The position numbers and the translations under genes are program-made. Below, in pieces: positions 1 through 8,512 of a stretch of DNA of 40,981 bases. The notes under the pieces were generated by a model. It was not told the origin of the DNA and did no database searches. It saw only the letters and a program-made list of their open reading frames with translations. The stretch is from assembly GCA_947381965.1 (NCBI GenBank), contig CANCXX010000041.1, positions 1 to 40,981 of the forward strand, read 5' to 3'. The stretch's first letter is position 1. Every line of letters starts with the position of its first letter. Source of the DNA: an uncultured bacterium. GTDB lineage: Bacteria; Bacillota; Clostridia; Lachnospirales; Lachnospiraceae.

Positions 1-36
1 GTAAACTTGCTGAATATTCTGACAATCTATTCTGCG
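1..36 (+). repeat. Terminal direct repeat, left copy
   Basis: These 36 bases are identical to 40946-40981, the last 36 bases of the window, in the same orientation. The repeat lies inside one arm of the palindromic element. It makes the window look circular. Confidence 0.95.
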
Positions 37-197
37 AAAAGCCTTATGCACCATGAAATCAAGACCATAGAAGGCAGAGGGACGCTCCCCGACTGTCTTC
101 TGTCCTGCTGGGCTTGATGGAATGCCCGGTGCAACAGGATTTGAGTGGAATATATTGTCAGAATATTTCCACAACTCCAAGTTTCGCAATTGCCTAT
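1..197. repeat. Arm-to-arm palindromic repeat element (one end cut by window start)
   Basis: AATATTCTGACAAT at 13-26 is the exact reverse complement of ATTGTCAGAATATT at 154-167. The flanking sequence on both sides also pairs imperfectly, including around ATCAAGACCA near 57-66 and GGCTTGAT near 111-118. The outer end at 180-197, read on the minus strand, is ATAGGCAATTGCGAAACT. Its partner arm occurs at the other end of the window, at 40927-40944. Joined across the window ends, the pieces form a nearly complete inverted-repeat element of about 220 bp. I see no convincing protein in it. It could be a MITE or another dispersed intergenic repeat; the sequence does not say which. Confidence 0.7.
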
Positions 198-259
198 GAT
201 TTCCTGCAACAGATTGCAGGTTGTGTAAAAAAGTCTTATAGAAAAGTCATAAACCGTTC

Positions 260-1696
260 TCACATTTCTCCCCGGATATCTTCCTCTGGCGGCAAAAGAG
301 GATATTTTCCTGTAAAACACCCCTTGCAGATGCCTAAATCTTCCACTATTTCCGAAAGCCTCTCTTCCTTCAGATACCCCAGGGAATCTGCTCCTATCAG
401 TTCACAGATTTCCTCCACAGAACGCTGATAAGCCATCAACTGTTCCCTTGCAGGCACATCTGTTCCAAAATAGCAGGGCCATAAGAACGGAGGGGAGCTT
501 ACCCGCATATGCACTTCCTTCGCCCCTGCCTGCCGCAGCATATGAACAATCCGGTCAGACGTAGTGCCACGAACAATGGAATCGTCTATCATTATAATCC
601 GTCTGCCGCATACTGCTTCCCGCAGCGCATTCAGCTTTACCTGCACGCTGCTTTGTCTGCTCTCCTGACCTGGTTTGATAAAAGTTCTTCCCACATAACC
701 GTTTTTCACAAAAGCCTGTCCATGTGGAATCCCTGACTGCAGGGAATAGCCAATGGCGGCACAATTGCCTGATTCCGGCACACCCACCACCAGGTCTGCC
801 TCCACAGGCGAATCCATTGCCAGAAACCTTCCGGCCATCATCCGGGAATTGTAAACGCTTACGCCATCAATGTAACTGTCCGGCCTTGCAAAATAAATGT
901 ATTCGAACACACATCTGGCATGTTTTTCTTTGGAAATGCACATGCTTTTATCAGAAACAATTCCTTTTTCCGGGGAAATAGTGACAATTTCTCCCGGTTC
1001 CACATCCCGCACAAATTCCGCACCTATGGTATCCAGGGCGCAAGTCTCGGAAGATAAAATATACGCATTATCCCGTTTTCCAATGCAAAGAGGGCGGAAA
1101 CCGAAAGGATCTCTTGCGCCAATCAGTTTTCTGGGCGACATGATAATCAGGGAATACGCCCCCTTAATCCTTTTCATGGCATGCCCTACCGCTTCTTCCA
1201 CTGACTTGCTGTTTAATCTCTCTCTTGCAATAAGATAGGCAATCACTTCTGAGTCTATGGTTGTCTGGAAAATGGCTCCTGTATAGGCAAGCTCCTTTCG
1301 AAGCCCTGGCGTGTTAATTAAATTGCCGTTATGGGCAAGACCCAGTGTTCCCTTTACATAGTTTAGCACAAGGGGCTGGGCGTTCTCTCTGACAGAACTT
1401 CCTGTTGTGGAATAGCGCACATGTCCCACGCCAATATCACCTTTTAATTTTTCCAGCGTTTCCGGCGTAAACACTTCGTTTAAAAGCCCCATATCCTTTA
1501 CACAGGCAACTTTCCCTTTGGGACCCATTGTGTCGCTGACCGCAATGCCACAGCTTTCCTGGCCTCTGTGCTGCAAAGCAAAAAGTCCATAATAAATGGT
1601 ATCCGCTACATTTTTGCCTTCAAAGTCATATATACCGAAAACGCCGCATTCCTCACCCGGTTTATCAGGCAAGTCCCAGCCGTTTAAACACTTCAT
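260..1696 (-). CDS. purF: Amidophosphoribosyltransferase (PurF)
   Basis: PurF catalyses the first committed step of purine synthesis: it transfers ammonia from glutamine to PRPP to give phosphoribosylamine. The protein has 478 residues when started at the ATG at 1696, which has GGAGGA upstream; a longer frame to 1801 has no better site and would run further into purC. The N-terminus carries a short propeptide ending in two Glu before Cys17. By analogy with the Bacillus enzyme, that Cys becomes the glutaminase nucleophile after cleavage. The PRPP loop reads [12 protein letters not shown]. Cysteines in [16 protein letters not shown] and [10 protein letters not shown] match the four ligands of the Fe-S form of PurF. 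The start lies 32 nt inside the end of purC, which suggests translational coupling. No clear U-tailed terminator follows the stop. Confidence 0.97.
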   Translation of the reverse strand: MKCLNGWDLPDKPGEECGVFGIYDFEGKNVADTIYYGLFALQHRGQESCGIAVSDTMGPKGKVACVKDMGLLNEVFTPETLEKLKGDIGVGHVRYSTTGSSVRENAQPLVLNYVKGTLGLAHNGNLINTPGLRKELAYTGAIFQTTIDSEVIAYLIARERLNSKSVEEAVGHAMKRIKGAYSLIIMSPRKLIGARDPFGFRPLCIGKRDNAYILSSETCALDTIGAEFVRDVEPGEIVTISPEKGIVSDKSMCISKEKHARCVFEYIYFARPDSYIDGVSVYNSRMMAGRFLAMDSPVEADLVVGVPESGNCAAIGYSLQSGIPHGQAFVKNGYVGRTFIKPGQESRQSSVQVKLNALREAVCGRRIIMIDDSIVRGTTSDRIVHMLRQAGAKEVHMRVSSPPFLWPCYFGTDVPAREQLMAYQRSVEEICELIGADSLGYLKEERLSEIVEDLGICKGCFTGKYPLLPPEEDIRGEM

Positions 1697-2372
1697 TATA
1701 AGCTTCCTCCACATTTCCCAAATCTCTGCGGAAACGGTCTTTATCCAGCTTCTCATTGGTATGGACATCCCAAAGACGACAGGTATCCGGTGAAGTTTCA
1801 TCCGCTAAAAGAATCTGTCCGTGGAAACGTCCAAACTCAATCTTAAAGTCAATCAGTTTAATGTCTGCCTGAAGGAAGTAAGCCTTAAGCACTTCATTAA
1901 CCTTAAAAGCATACTTTTTAATTGTGTCAATCTCTTCCCAAGTAGCAAGTCCCAAAGCAACAGCAAAGTAACTATTTATCAAAGGATCTCCCAGTTCATC
2001 GTTTTTGTAGCTGAACTCAATGGTAGGCTCCTTAAAAGGCGTTCCTTCCGGCACTCCCAGACGTTTGGAAAAGCTTCCTGCTGCAACATTGCGGATAATG
2101 ACTTCAAGAGGCACTATATCCACTTTCTTTACAGCCGTCTCTCTCTCGCTTAACTCTTCAATCAGATGGGTTGGTACCCCTTCCTTTTCCAAAAGCTTAA
2201 ACACATGATTGGTCATCCGGTTGTTAACAACGCCCTTTCCCACAATGGTGCCTCTCTTCTCTCCGTTAAATGCGGTTGCGTCATCCTTATAGTCTACGAT
2301 TACCACATCCGGATCATCTGTGGCAAATACTTTCTTTGCCTTTCCCTCATAAATCTGCTCTCTTTTTTCCAT
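1665..2372 (-). CDS. purC: Phosphoribosylaminoimidazole-succinocarboxamide synthase (PurC)
   Basis: SAICAR synthetase joins aspartate to CAIR using ATP in purine synthesis. The 235-residue length is typical of the bacterial single-domain enzyme. Visible family motifs are EGKAKKVF near the N-terminus (nucleotide-binding loop), [14 protein letters not shown] in the middle, IDFKIEFG, and [12 protein letters not shown] near the C-terminus. The start has a strong AAGGAGGA site 5-6 nt upstream. purC and purF overlap and are the only purine genes in the window; the ABC importer genes lie upstream on the same strand. I see no convincing promoter in the 110-bp gap before it, so read-through from the importer operon is possible. 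A short GCCGC/GCGGC hairpin sits just before the ribosome binding site. Confidence 0.97.
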   Translation of the reverse strand: MEKREQIYEGKAKKVFATDDPDVVIVDYKDDATAFNGEKRGTIVGKGVVNNRMTNHVFKLLEKEGVPTHLIEELSERETAVKKVDIVPLEVIIRNVAAGSFSKRLGVPEGTPFKEPTIEFSYKNDELGDPLINSYFAVALGLATWEEIDTIKKYAFKVNEVLKAYFLQADIKLIDFKIEFGRFHGQILLADETSPDTCRLWDVHTNEKLDKDRFRRDLGNVEEAYNEVFKRLGLA

Positions 2373-2482
2373 GATTTCCTCCTTCTGCCGCCATGCGGCA
2401 ATAAAATATTAAACTGCTTCACAATTTTTGCAAATTAAACTCTGCAATATATACAGCCAAACTGACAACATTTCTAATAACA

Positions 2483-3253
2483 TTATGACCTGAATTTACC
2501 AATAAATGCCCTGACTCTTTCTTTGTCGGACGAAAAGATTTCTTCCGGCGTTCCCTGGGCCTGTATCACTCCCTGTTCCATAAAAATAATCCGGTCTGAC
2601 AGCTCTCTTGCAAACTCCATCTCATGCGTCACAATAATCATAGTCATATGTTCCTTAGCCAGCTGTTTAATTACACGTAAAACCTCTCCTGTAAGTTCAG
2701 GGTCAAGAGCGGAAGTTGGTTCATCAAAAAAGAGAAGCTTCGGCTGAAGCGCCAGTGCCCTTGCAATGGAAACCCGCTGCTGTTGCCCGCCGGAAAGCTG
2801 ACAGGGATATGCGTCTGCCTTATCAGAAAGGCCAAGCTCCTCCAGCAGCTTTAAGGCCCGCTCCTTCGCTTCCTTTTTTGAAACTCCATCCACACAAACC
2901 GGTGCATCTGTTATATTTTTTAAAACATTATAATGGGGAAATAAATTAAAATTCTGAAATACAAGACCGAAATTCTTCCGAATTTCCTTTATTTTATTTT
3001 TGCCCGCGTAAATACATTTTCCATTTTCCTCCCATGCCGCCTTTTCTCCCAGATAGATAAGCTCACCCCCATCCATCCGCTCCAGCATGGTTGCGCACCG
3101 CAGCAAAGTAGATTTCCCGGACCCTGAAGGCCCTATTATGGATACAACCTCTCCTTTCCTGACGGAAAGGGAAATGTCGTTTATTACCGGAAGGCCGTCA
3201 AAGCCTTTGCTCATATGATTAATTTCAAGTAAAACCTTTGTACCTCTTTCCAC
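2483..3253 (-). CDS. Polar amino acid ABC transporter, ATP-binding protein (GlnQ/HisP type)
   Basis: This is the ATPase of a PAAT-family amino acid importer that would energise the permease encoded just upstream. The 256-residue form starts at a GTG at 3253 with AGGAGG about 5 nt upstream. An ATG at 3289 gives a longer frame but lacks such a site. Walker A is GPSGSGKST, the Q-loop is [10 protein letters not shown], the signature is QLSGGQQQR, Walker B is [12 protein letters not shown], and the H-loop is [10 protein letters not shown]. All catalytic residues are intact. It follows the permease after 53 nt and belongs to the same operon as the binding protein. The substrate cannot be read from the ATPase. 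Confidence 0.93.
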   Translation of the reverse strand: MERGTKVLLEINHMSKGFDGLPVINDISLSVRKGEVVSIIGPSGSGKSTLLRCATMLERMDGGELIYLGEKAAWEENGKCIYAGKNKIKEIRKNFGLVFQNFNLFPHYNVLKNITDAPVCVDGVSKKEAKERALKLLEELGLSDKADAYPCQLSGGQQQRVSIARALALQPKLLFFDEPTSALDPELTGEVLRVIKQLAKEHMTMIIVTHEMEFARELSDRIIFMEQGVIQAQGTPEEIFSSDKERVRAFIGKFRS

Positions 3254-3306
3254 TATGCCCTCCTGCCCGTAAAGCTGCAATAAAATCACTTATGAACCGG
3301 CATTTT

Positions 3307-3954
3307 CTACCGATAATAGTTCATAGCCTTTTCAATCCGTTCCATCGCAAACGCCACCACAAAGTTAAATATATAGTAAAACAGTCCTGCCGCCATAAGC
3401 GGAGTCATACTGGTATCCTTGGCAGCAATCTGCTTGGCCATTGTAAACATCTCCGCATGGGCTAATACAAAAGCTAAAGAAGTATCCTTTACAAGGGTAA
3501 TGGTTTCATTGGTTATGGAGGGTAAAATACGTTTCAGCACCTGAGGCAGAATAATCTTAAAAAAAGTCTGTCCTTTACTGTATCCCAGCACCTTTGCCGC
3601 CTCATACTGCCCCACTGCCATAGATTCAATGCCGCCTCTGTAAATCTCCGCAAAATAGGCCGCATAGTTGATAGAAAAAGCAAGAATAATCGCCGGAAAC
3701 CGATACCCCCGTAAATTTAAGCCAAATAAATAATAGGGGGCAAAATAAACCACCAGAAGCTGCAGCATCAGCGGAGTTCCCCGCAAAACAGATATATAAA
3801 ATTTAGACAATGTTCTTAAAAGCCCGTTTTTTGACATTCTTCCAAAAGATATCAAAAGTCCCAAAGGCAGGGAAAAAATTAATGTAAGGACAAAAATTTC
3901 TGCCGTCGATATCATTCCTTTTCCCAGCTGCATCAGCATCATTCCTGTGCTCAT
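3307..3954 (-). CDS. Polar amino acid ABC transporter, permease
   Basis: Inner-membrane permease of the HisM/GlnP type, 215 residues, with about five hydrophobic segments. The start at 3954 has AAAGGAGAA 3-7 nt upstream, whereas the longer frame to 4002 has no site. The family pattern RGTPLMLQL lies after the second hydrophobic stretch. The cytoplasmic EAA loop, which contacts the ATPase, reads EAAKVLGYSKGQ followed by ILPQVLKRILP. Only one permease gene is present, so the transporter is probably a homodimer of this subunit. It sits between the binding-protein and ATPase genes. Confidence 0.92.
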   Translation of the reverse strand: MSTGMMLMQLGKGMISTAEIFVLTLIFSLPLGLLISFGRMSKNGLLRTLSKFYISVLRGTPLMLQLLVVYFAPYYLFGLNLRGYRFPAIILAFSINYAAYFAEIYRGGIESMAVGQYEAAKVLGYSKGQTFFKIILPQVLKRILPSITNETITLVKDTSLAFVLAHAEMFTMAKQIAAKDTSMTPLMAAGLFYYIFNFVVAFAMERIEKAMNYYR

Positions 3955-4065
3955 TTGTTCTCCTTTATCTGCGGCTCCGCTCCAATCCATGCAGAGCCGC
4001 AAAATTATAGCAGCTATTTTCCCGCTGTGCCGTATAAACCGCCCTCCGACGCAGCGTCTATCCAG

Positions 4066-5004
4066 CTATTTTCCAAGGCATACACTGCCTTCCAATCCAT
4101 ATTTTCCGGCAATTTCCATAAACTTACCATCTTCCGCCATCTCAAGCAGGGTCTTTTCCACCTGATCCTTTAATTCATCATTTCCAAGTAAAAAACCAAT
4201 TCCATACTGTTCTGTAGCAAGCTTTTCCTCCATAATCAAATAGCCGTCCCCTCTGGACGCAATCTGATAATCAGCAACTCCAATATCAATGGCAAGAGCA
4301 TCAATGGCGCCTGCTTCCAAGTCCATAAAACCTGTGTTGTAGTCAGCATACTGGCTAAGCTGCGAAAAAGTTCCTGCAAGCTCTGCCGCATCAGACTCTA
4401 AAGCCGCCAGAGCAGAAGAATCCTTCTGGACACCTACAATTTTTCCGGCCAAATCATCAAAAGAAGCAATACCCGCATCTGATTTTACCACAAACACCTG
4501 GCTGTTGTCCACATAAGGAACAGACCATGTATAAGCATCCTCACGCCCATTCATGGTAAATCCATTCCAGATACAGTCAATCGAACCGGAAGAAAGCTCA
4601 AAATCCTTTGAATCCCAGTCAACCGGCTGTTTTACAAGCTCCCATCCATTCCTGTCACATACCTCCTGTGCTAAATCAAGGTCAAATCCTGTGTATTCCC
4701 CATTTTCATCCATATAGCCATAGGGCGGAAATTCCGCGTCAAAACCAACGGTAAAAGTGGTCCTCTCCTGTGCCGGCTCTCCATCATCCGCCTTTGCTGT
4801 GTCAGAGGAAGGGCCATTCTCTTCAGCGCCAGAAACTTCGTCATTTTCCGCCTCCTTATTTCCCGCCAAAGCGTCATTTTCCTCATTTGACAACTCATTC
4901 TGTGCGGATGCCTCCTTGTCATCCCCCTTTGCCCCACAGCCGGAAAGTATTCCCGCTGTTACGGCTGCCACTGCAAACAGTGCGATTAGTTTCTTCATTT
5001 TCAT
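4066..5004 (-). CDS. Amino acid ABC transporter substrate-binding lipoprotein (SBP family 3)
   Basis: Extracellular solute receptor of the adjacent importer, 312 residues. The signal peptide ends in the lipobox LSGC with Cys23 as the lipidation site. Residues about 24-82 form an acidic, low-complexity tether rich in Glu, Asp, Asn and Ala, longer than in most family members. The family-3 domain begins with FTVGFDAEFPPYGY at about 84, followed by GFDLDLAQEV. The second lobe contains KIVGVQKDSSA, where many relatives have GTT. The start has GGAGGAGA upstream. It is the first gene of the importer operon and has its own promoter at 5084-5112. An amino acid ligand is inferred from the family; the exact ligand is unknown. 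Confidence 0.92.
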   Translation of the reverse strand: MKMKKLIALFAVAAVTAGILSGCGAKGDDKEASAQNELSNEENDALAGNKEAENDEVSGAEENGPSSDTAKADDGEPAQERTTFTVGFDAEFPPYGYMDENGEYTGFDLDLAQEVCDRNGWELVKQPVDWDSKDFELSSGSIDCIWNGFTMNGREDAYTWSVPYVDNSQVFVVKSDAGIASFDDLAGKIVGVQKDSSALAALESDAAELAGTFSQLSQYADYNTGFMDLEAGAIDALAIDIGVADYQIASRGDGYLIMEEKLATEQYGIGFLLGNDELKDQVEKTLLEMAEDGKFMEIAGKYGLEGSVCLGK

Positions 5005-5083
5005 AATCTCTCCTCCATCTTGTCACATAATATGCTGCACTTTACCTCGCTAATATGATAAAGTGTTCTTTTATACGCTTATC

Positions 5084-5112
5084 ATGCTACCATGCTCCAA
5101 AATAGAAGTCAA
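5084..5112 (-). promoter_or_regulatory. Sigma-A promoter of the amino acid importer operon
   Basis: On the minus strand TTGACT (5107-5112) is separated by 17 bp from TAGCAT (5084-5089), which is preceded by TGG as an extended -10. The -35 box overlaps the stop codon of the upstream coiled-coil gene. This suggests that the importer is transcribed separately from the DUF5717 module. Confidence 0.6.
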
Positions 5113-6293
5113 GAGAAATCCTTTTCGTACTCTCCCACAATATTTAAAATTTCCTTTGCATATTTCGGATAAGTTTCCACTAAATCCTTAATTTCCGCCT
5201 GGGCTTTTCCAGCAATCATTTCCTTATTGTAATCCATCCGGCGTCTTAGAGACTGCCTCCGTATAATCAGGTTATGCCGGATTTCCACCATTTCCTTTTT
5301 GTCAAGAATCGCTGCTGTCTGATGAAGCCAGATCATAGGATCCTTAACCTGGTATCTGCGCAAAACCCGTAATAAATCCTGCTGACACTGATCCAGCTGC
5401 CATTCTGCCTGCTGGAAACTGCGCCGTTCCTCCTTTTCTTCCTGGTACTGCTGCCAGGTCTTTACCAGCTCGCCTGCACTTTGTACACGGTATTTCATAT
5501 AAAGATATTCCAACAAATTTGTATTATTCACATATCTGATTTTCACTGTATTTTGCAGCCGTATAATACGGCCAATTCCGTTTTCCACCCTCTCCAGTTC
5601 CTTTACGGAGTCATTATGTTTGACAAAAATTGCCGTAATCGCCGCTGCTCCTACTGCTGCCGCAGCCAAATATCCCGGTTTGGTATTCATTTCAAAGCCA
5701 TATTGTAAAACCAAAAGCGCAAGAATACACACAATGACCGCCACGGTACATACAATGGTCATGGCCCTTGTATCTGCTATTATATGACGCAGCTCGCTTC
5801 TCCTGAAATGATACGCCTGCCTCTCCCCATCCAGCTTCCGCAAGTCCCGTTTTACCAAATCCTGATACTCTTCCGCCTGAATAAGCTTTTCATAGCTTTC
5901 CTGATACTCTGCTTCCAGCCGTTCCATCTGTCGGTATTTGTCCTCACTCATCCGATGTTTTCTGTTCTTATACCCGGACTGCTGCTCTTCAAGCGTTTCT
6001 ATTTTTCTGGCACAGGTTTCCAGTTCCTCCCTCTCTTCCTCTGGCAGCGCCTCGATTTCTTCCATATCCTTTAGGTAAGAAGTAACCATATTATATTCAA
6101 ATTGAAGATTTTCCAGCTCTCTGGACGCCTCTGCAATCTGCTCCAGACACCCCTTCACATACTCCTGACGCTGTTCCTTATCGTTAATCTGCAAATCTTC
6201 TCTGTCATAAACGATTTGGTTCCAGTCCTCCACTTCATATACCGGCTCTTCTGTTTTTTTCTTTTTTCCAAATAGCTTTTTAAATAAATTCAT
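5109..6293 (-). CDS. Coiled-coil protein with a central two-helix membrane hairpin, unknown function
   Basis: I do not recognise a characterised family. The 394-residue protein begins with a Lys-rich stretch (about residues 5-13). Acidic coiled-coil segments follow at about 40-165, then two hydrophobic helices at about 177-198 and 207-224 separated by a short loop, then further coiled coil and helical sequence to the C-terminus. Both soluble arms would face the same side, probably the cytoplasm, because there is no signal peptide. The start at 6293 has AGGGAG about 7 nt upstream. It is the last gene of a four-gene set with DUF5717, DUF5716 and the TPR-like protein. This position suggests a membrane anchor or scaffold for that system, which is inference only. 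Confidence 0.75.
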   Translation of the reverse strand: MNLFKKLFGKKKKTEEPVYEVEDWNQIVYDREDLQINDKEQRQEYVKGCLEQIAEASRELENLQFEYNMVTSYLKDMEEIEALPEEEREELETCARKIETLEEQQSGYKNRKHRMSEDKYRQMERLEAEYQESYEKLIQAEEYQDLVKRDLRKLDGERQAYHFRRSELRHIIADTRAMTIVCTVAVIVCILALLVLQYGFEMNTKPGYLAAAAVGAAAITAIFVKHNDSVKELERVENGIGRIIRLQNTVKIRYVNNTNLLEYLYMKYRVQSAGELVKTWQQYQEEKEERRSFQQAEWQLDQCQQDLLRVLRRYQVKDPMIWLHQTAAILDKKEMVEIRHNLIIRRQSLRRRMDYNKEMIAGKAQAEIKDLVETYPKYAKEILNIVGEYEKDFS

Positions 6294-6344
6294 TTCCATC
6301 TCCCTGCATACCACTGCGGTTCTGCACCAGCAAATCATCTATTT

Positions 6345-7178
6345 TTATTGTTCAACCATCTCCCGGTACTCTTCCTTTTTCCGGGAAATTATTTTATCAA
6401 TGTCCTCATAATAGGAAGCCACATTTCCTTCTTCCTTATAAATTTTCAGCGCCGTAAGCATCCGGTTATCCTGTCCGGCCTCAAATCCGCCTTTTGCCGC
6501 CTCAAAACGCTTTTCCACCAAAAGGGAAAGTTCCAGATATTCCCCATGCTCCGCCATAAAAGAAATGTAAGAATTTTCGTGCAGATACAGCCTTTGTGCA
6601 GTAAGATACTGAATGCCGGATTCCTGTTCTCCTGACATATCATAAGCGCGTTTAAAATATTTCGCTGCCATTTCAAATTCAAAAAGTCCTGCGTATGCGG
6701 TTCCCATATTATGGTAAATGGAAGGCTTTAATCCGCTTTCCGTATCCGGAAGTTCTCTGCACAGATTATCGTATTCCTCCAGCGCCTGTCCCAATTTACG
6801 GTTTTTCAACAAAAAATCCGCCTGTTTTTTCTTTTTTTCATAATCTGTAAGTCCCACATTGCTCTGGAGAATTTCCTCAATTTTCTTTTTTTCTCTTGGC
6901 GTGCAATAATTCACATAATCCAAAATCATTCCGACAAAAGTTCCTGCCTGACTCCCTCTGTTAAAAAGTCCAAGAAGCTGGTGGCCCAATTCTGAAAGGC
7001 CACATTCTTCGTCCAGCCACCTGGCAAGCTTTTTATCCATAATATCCCCGTTTATTATAAAAGGATTACTGGCAAAAAGATAACAAAGTTCCTCTACACA
7101 ATACACGTTGGTACACGCATTTTCAAGATAATAGGGATTTTTTGCATACTTTCCCGTACATAAAATCATTCTGCCCAT
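6345..7178 (-). CDS. TPR-like helical repeat protein, unknown function
   Basis: A soluble protein of 277 residues with no signal peptide. Residues about 116-185 look like tetratricopeptide helices, with typical TPR spacing of Ala, Gly, Tyr and Phe in YHNMGTAYAGLFEFEMAAKYF. The N-terminal 60 residues contain several Cys and hydrophobic residues (LCTGKYAKNPYYLEN, VYCVEELCYLF). The start at 7178 has AAGGAG about 10 nt upstream. The gene begins 17 nt after the DUF5716 stop, so it is almost certainly co-transcribed with it. A protein-protein adaptor role is plausible from the TPR fold. No enzyme motif is visible. Confidence 0.75.
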   Translation of the reverse strand: MGRMILCTGKYAKNPYYLENACTNVYCVEELCYLFASNPFIINGDIMDKKLARWLDEECGLSELGHQLLGLFNRGSQAGTFVGMILDYVNYCTPREKKKIEEILQSNVGLTDYEKKKKQADFLLKNRKLGQALEEYDNLCRELPDTESGLKPSIYHNMGTAYAGLFEFEMAAKYFKRAYDMSGEQESGIQYLTAQRLYLHENSYISFMAEHGEYLELSLLVEKRFEAAKGGFEAGQDNRMLTALKIYKEEGNVASYYEDIDKIISRKKEEYREMVEQ

Positions 7179-7195
7179 AAAGCTGCCGCTCCTTA

Positions 7196-8503
7196 CTAGA
7201 CGAAAATCGTCTGTGTCCAGGCCTTTCCGCTGGACTTAAATAACTCTCCAAATCCCATATCTTCCACTGTTATTTCCGCCCTGCTAACCGCCGTCATCTC
7301 CACATGAACGCTGAGTCTTGTCGTTCTGGGCGGTCTTTCTGGCAGTCCTTCCAAAGTAACGGCTTTATTTGTCACGCTGCCGCCAGTTAAGGGGGTGATT
7401 ACAAAGTCCACCGTATTTCCCTCTTCCAGAATAATATCAAAATCAGCGGAAGTTTCATACCAATTGACTCCGGCATCCAAAACCGCGTAATAGGAATCTT
7501 CCCCACCGCGCAGGACTTTCATGCCGATATTGGACTTTAATTTATCTGCGCCCAGATAAACATATTCCTGCCACTCCTTACCAGGATTTAGGCGTTCAAG
7601 CATCCCATAACAGGCCCCTTTACTATAAAGATTGTTTCCCTGGAAAACCCGCCGGTTTTTGCACATAATCCTTAATGAGTCTTTGGGCCATCCTTCTTTA
7701 AAACCATCCCCCAGCAAAAACACCGTGGAAACATTTTTGTCCTCCAGGCTTTTTTTTACAATTCCTGAAAATAACAAGTCAAGCTCCGCCATCTGCTGTC
7801 TTTTTTGTCCCTCATCCTCCTGCCACACTCTCCGCTCCATTTCAGGATAATTTTTCTGCTCAATAAAAATCACCTTTGGCGTAGTCTTCTTATTACATTC
7901 CAGACGCATGGTCTTTAGTTCGCTGTCATATTCATATATCATTACATCATTCTGCCTAAGTTCCCAACTCTGGTGCATGGTAAAGGCATAAAAACTTTCC
8001 GCATGGCTCTGAAAATGAATATGCTGTGCTTTCAGCTGAAGCCCTGCTGCCACTTTTCCCAGCACATCCACAATCCGGGGGGTAAGCTCCTCCACAGTAA
8101 ACATAAAAGCCTCTATCTGGTTAAAAGAAATCCGTATATTAAGAAGCGACAGACTTCGTTTAACAAATAAGGTAAGAAGGGCAACCGGGTCAAAGGCTTC
8201 TCCCTCCACCATTACATCTTCTCCCCGTTCAGCAAGGGTAAGCAAGTCTTCCACCAGAATCCCATTTTCTTCCCTGGCGAATTTAATGGCCTCTTTTCCA
8301 TAATACCACTGCCCTACTCCGCTCCTTTTGCAAAGCAGCGCCGGAATATTATACTGTTCTGTGCCTGCTACCGCAGAAACAGTTTCCGGCTCAGTCTCTT
8401 CCAGTCCACAAAAGCTGATTTGGGCAAAGCTCCGCCCAAGATCATATCCTACGGCCACCTTTTTACTGTTTTTTTTTCCAAAAAAGTTCTGCCCCTGAAA
8501 CAT
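7196..8503 (-). CDS. DUF5716-type protein with a divergent Hsp70/actin-like fold
   Basis: I assign this 435-residue protein to DUF5716 from memory of its usual pairing with DUF5717. The sequence itself reads like a shortened Hsp70. VAVGYDLGRSFAQISF (residues 16-31) resembles the phosphate-1 loop. FQSHAESFYAF (about 164-174) sits where Hsp70 has its NEPTAAAL helix. VFLLGDGF (261-268) resembles the adenosine-loop strand and is followed by an SKGACYGML helix. From about 340 a beta-rich tail resembles the Hsp70 substrate-binding beta domain, including LEGLPERPPRT and EITVEDMGFG; the helical lid is missing. The phosphate-2 loop DLGGGT is replaced by YEYDSE, so ATP hydrolysis is doubtful. The gene lies 9 nt after the DUF5717 stop with a GGAGG site. 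The Hsp70 relationship is my inference. Confidence 0.75.
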   Translation of the reverse strand: MFQGQNFFGKKNSKKVAVGYDLGRSFAQISFCGLEETEPETVSAVAGTEQYNIPALLCKRSGVGQWYYGKEAIKFAREENGILVEDLLTLAERGEDVMVEGEAFDPVALLTLFVKRSLSLLNIRISFNQIEAFMFTVEELTPRIVDVLGKVAAGLQLKAQHIHFQSHAESFYAFTMHQSWELRQNDVMIYEYDSELKTMRLECNKKTTPKVIFIEQKNYPEMERRVWQEDEGQKRQQMAELDLLFSGIVKKSLEDKNVSTVFLLGDGFKEGWPKDSLRIMCKNRRVFQGNNLYSKGACYGMLERLNPGKEWQEYVYLGADKLKSNIGMKVLRGGEDSYYAVLDAGVNWYETSADFDIILEEGNTVDFVITPLTGGSVTNKAVTLEGLPERPPRTTRLSVHVEMTAVSRAEITVEDMGFGELFKSSGKAWTQTIFV

Positions 8504-8512
8504 CCAAACCTC

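Noticed and set aside
173-235. Terminator after purF from the CCTGCAA/TTGCAGG hairpin at 207-224
   Set aside because: The hairpin is real, but on the minus strand the T run precedes it rather than follows it, so it does not fit a rho-independent terminator for purF.
2383-2400. GCCGC/GCGGC palindrome before purC as an operator
   Set aside because: The stem is only 5 bp, with no match to a known purine operator or riboswitch that I could support.
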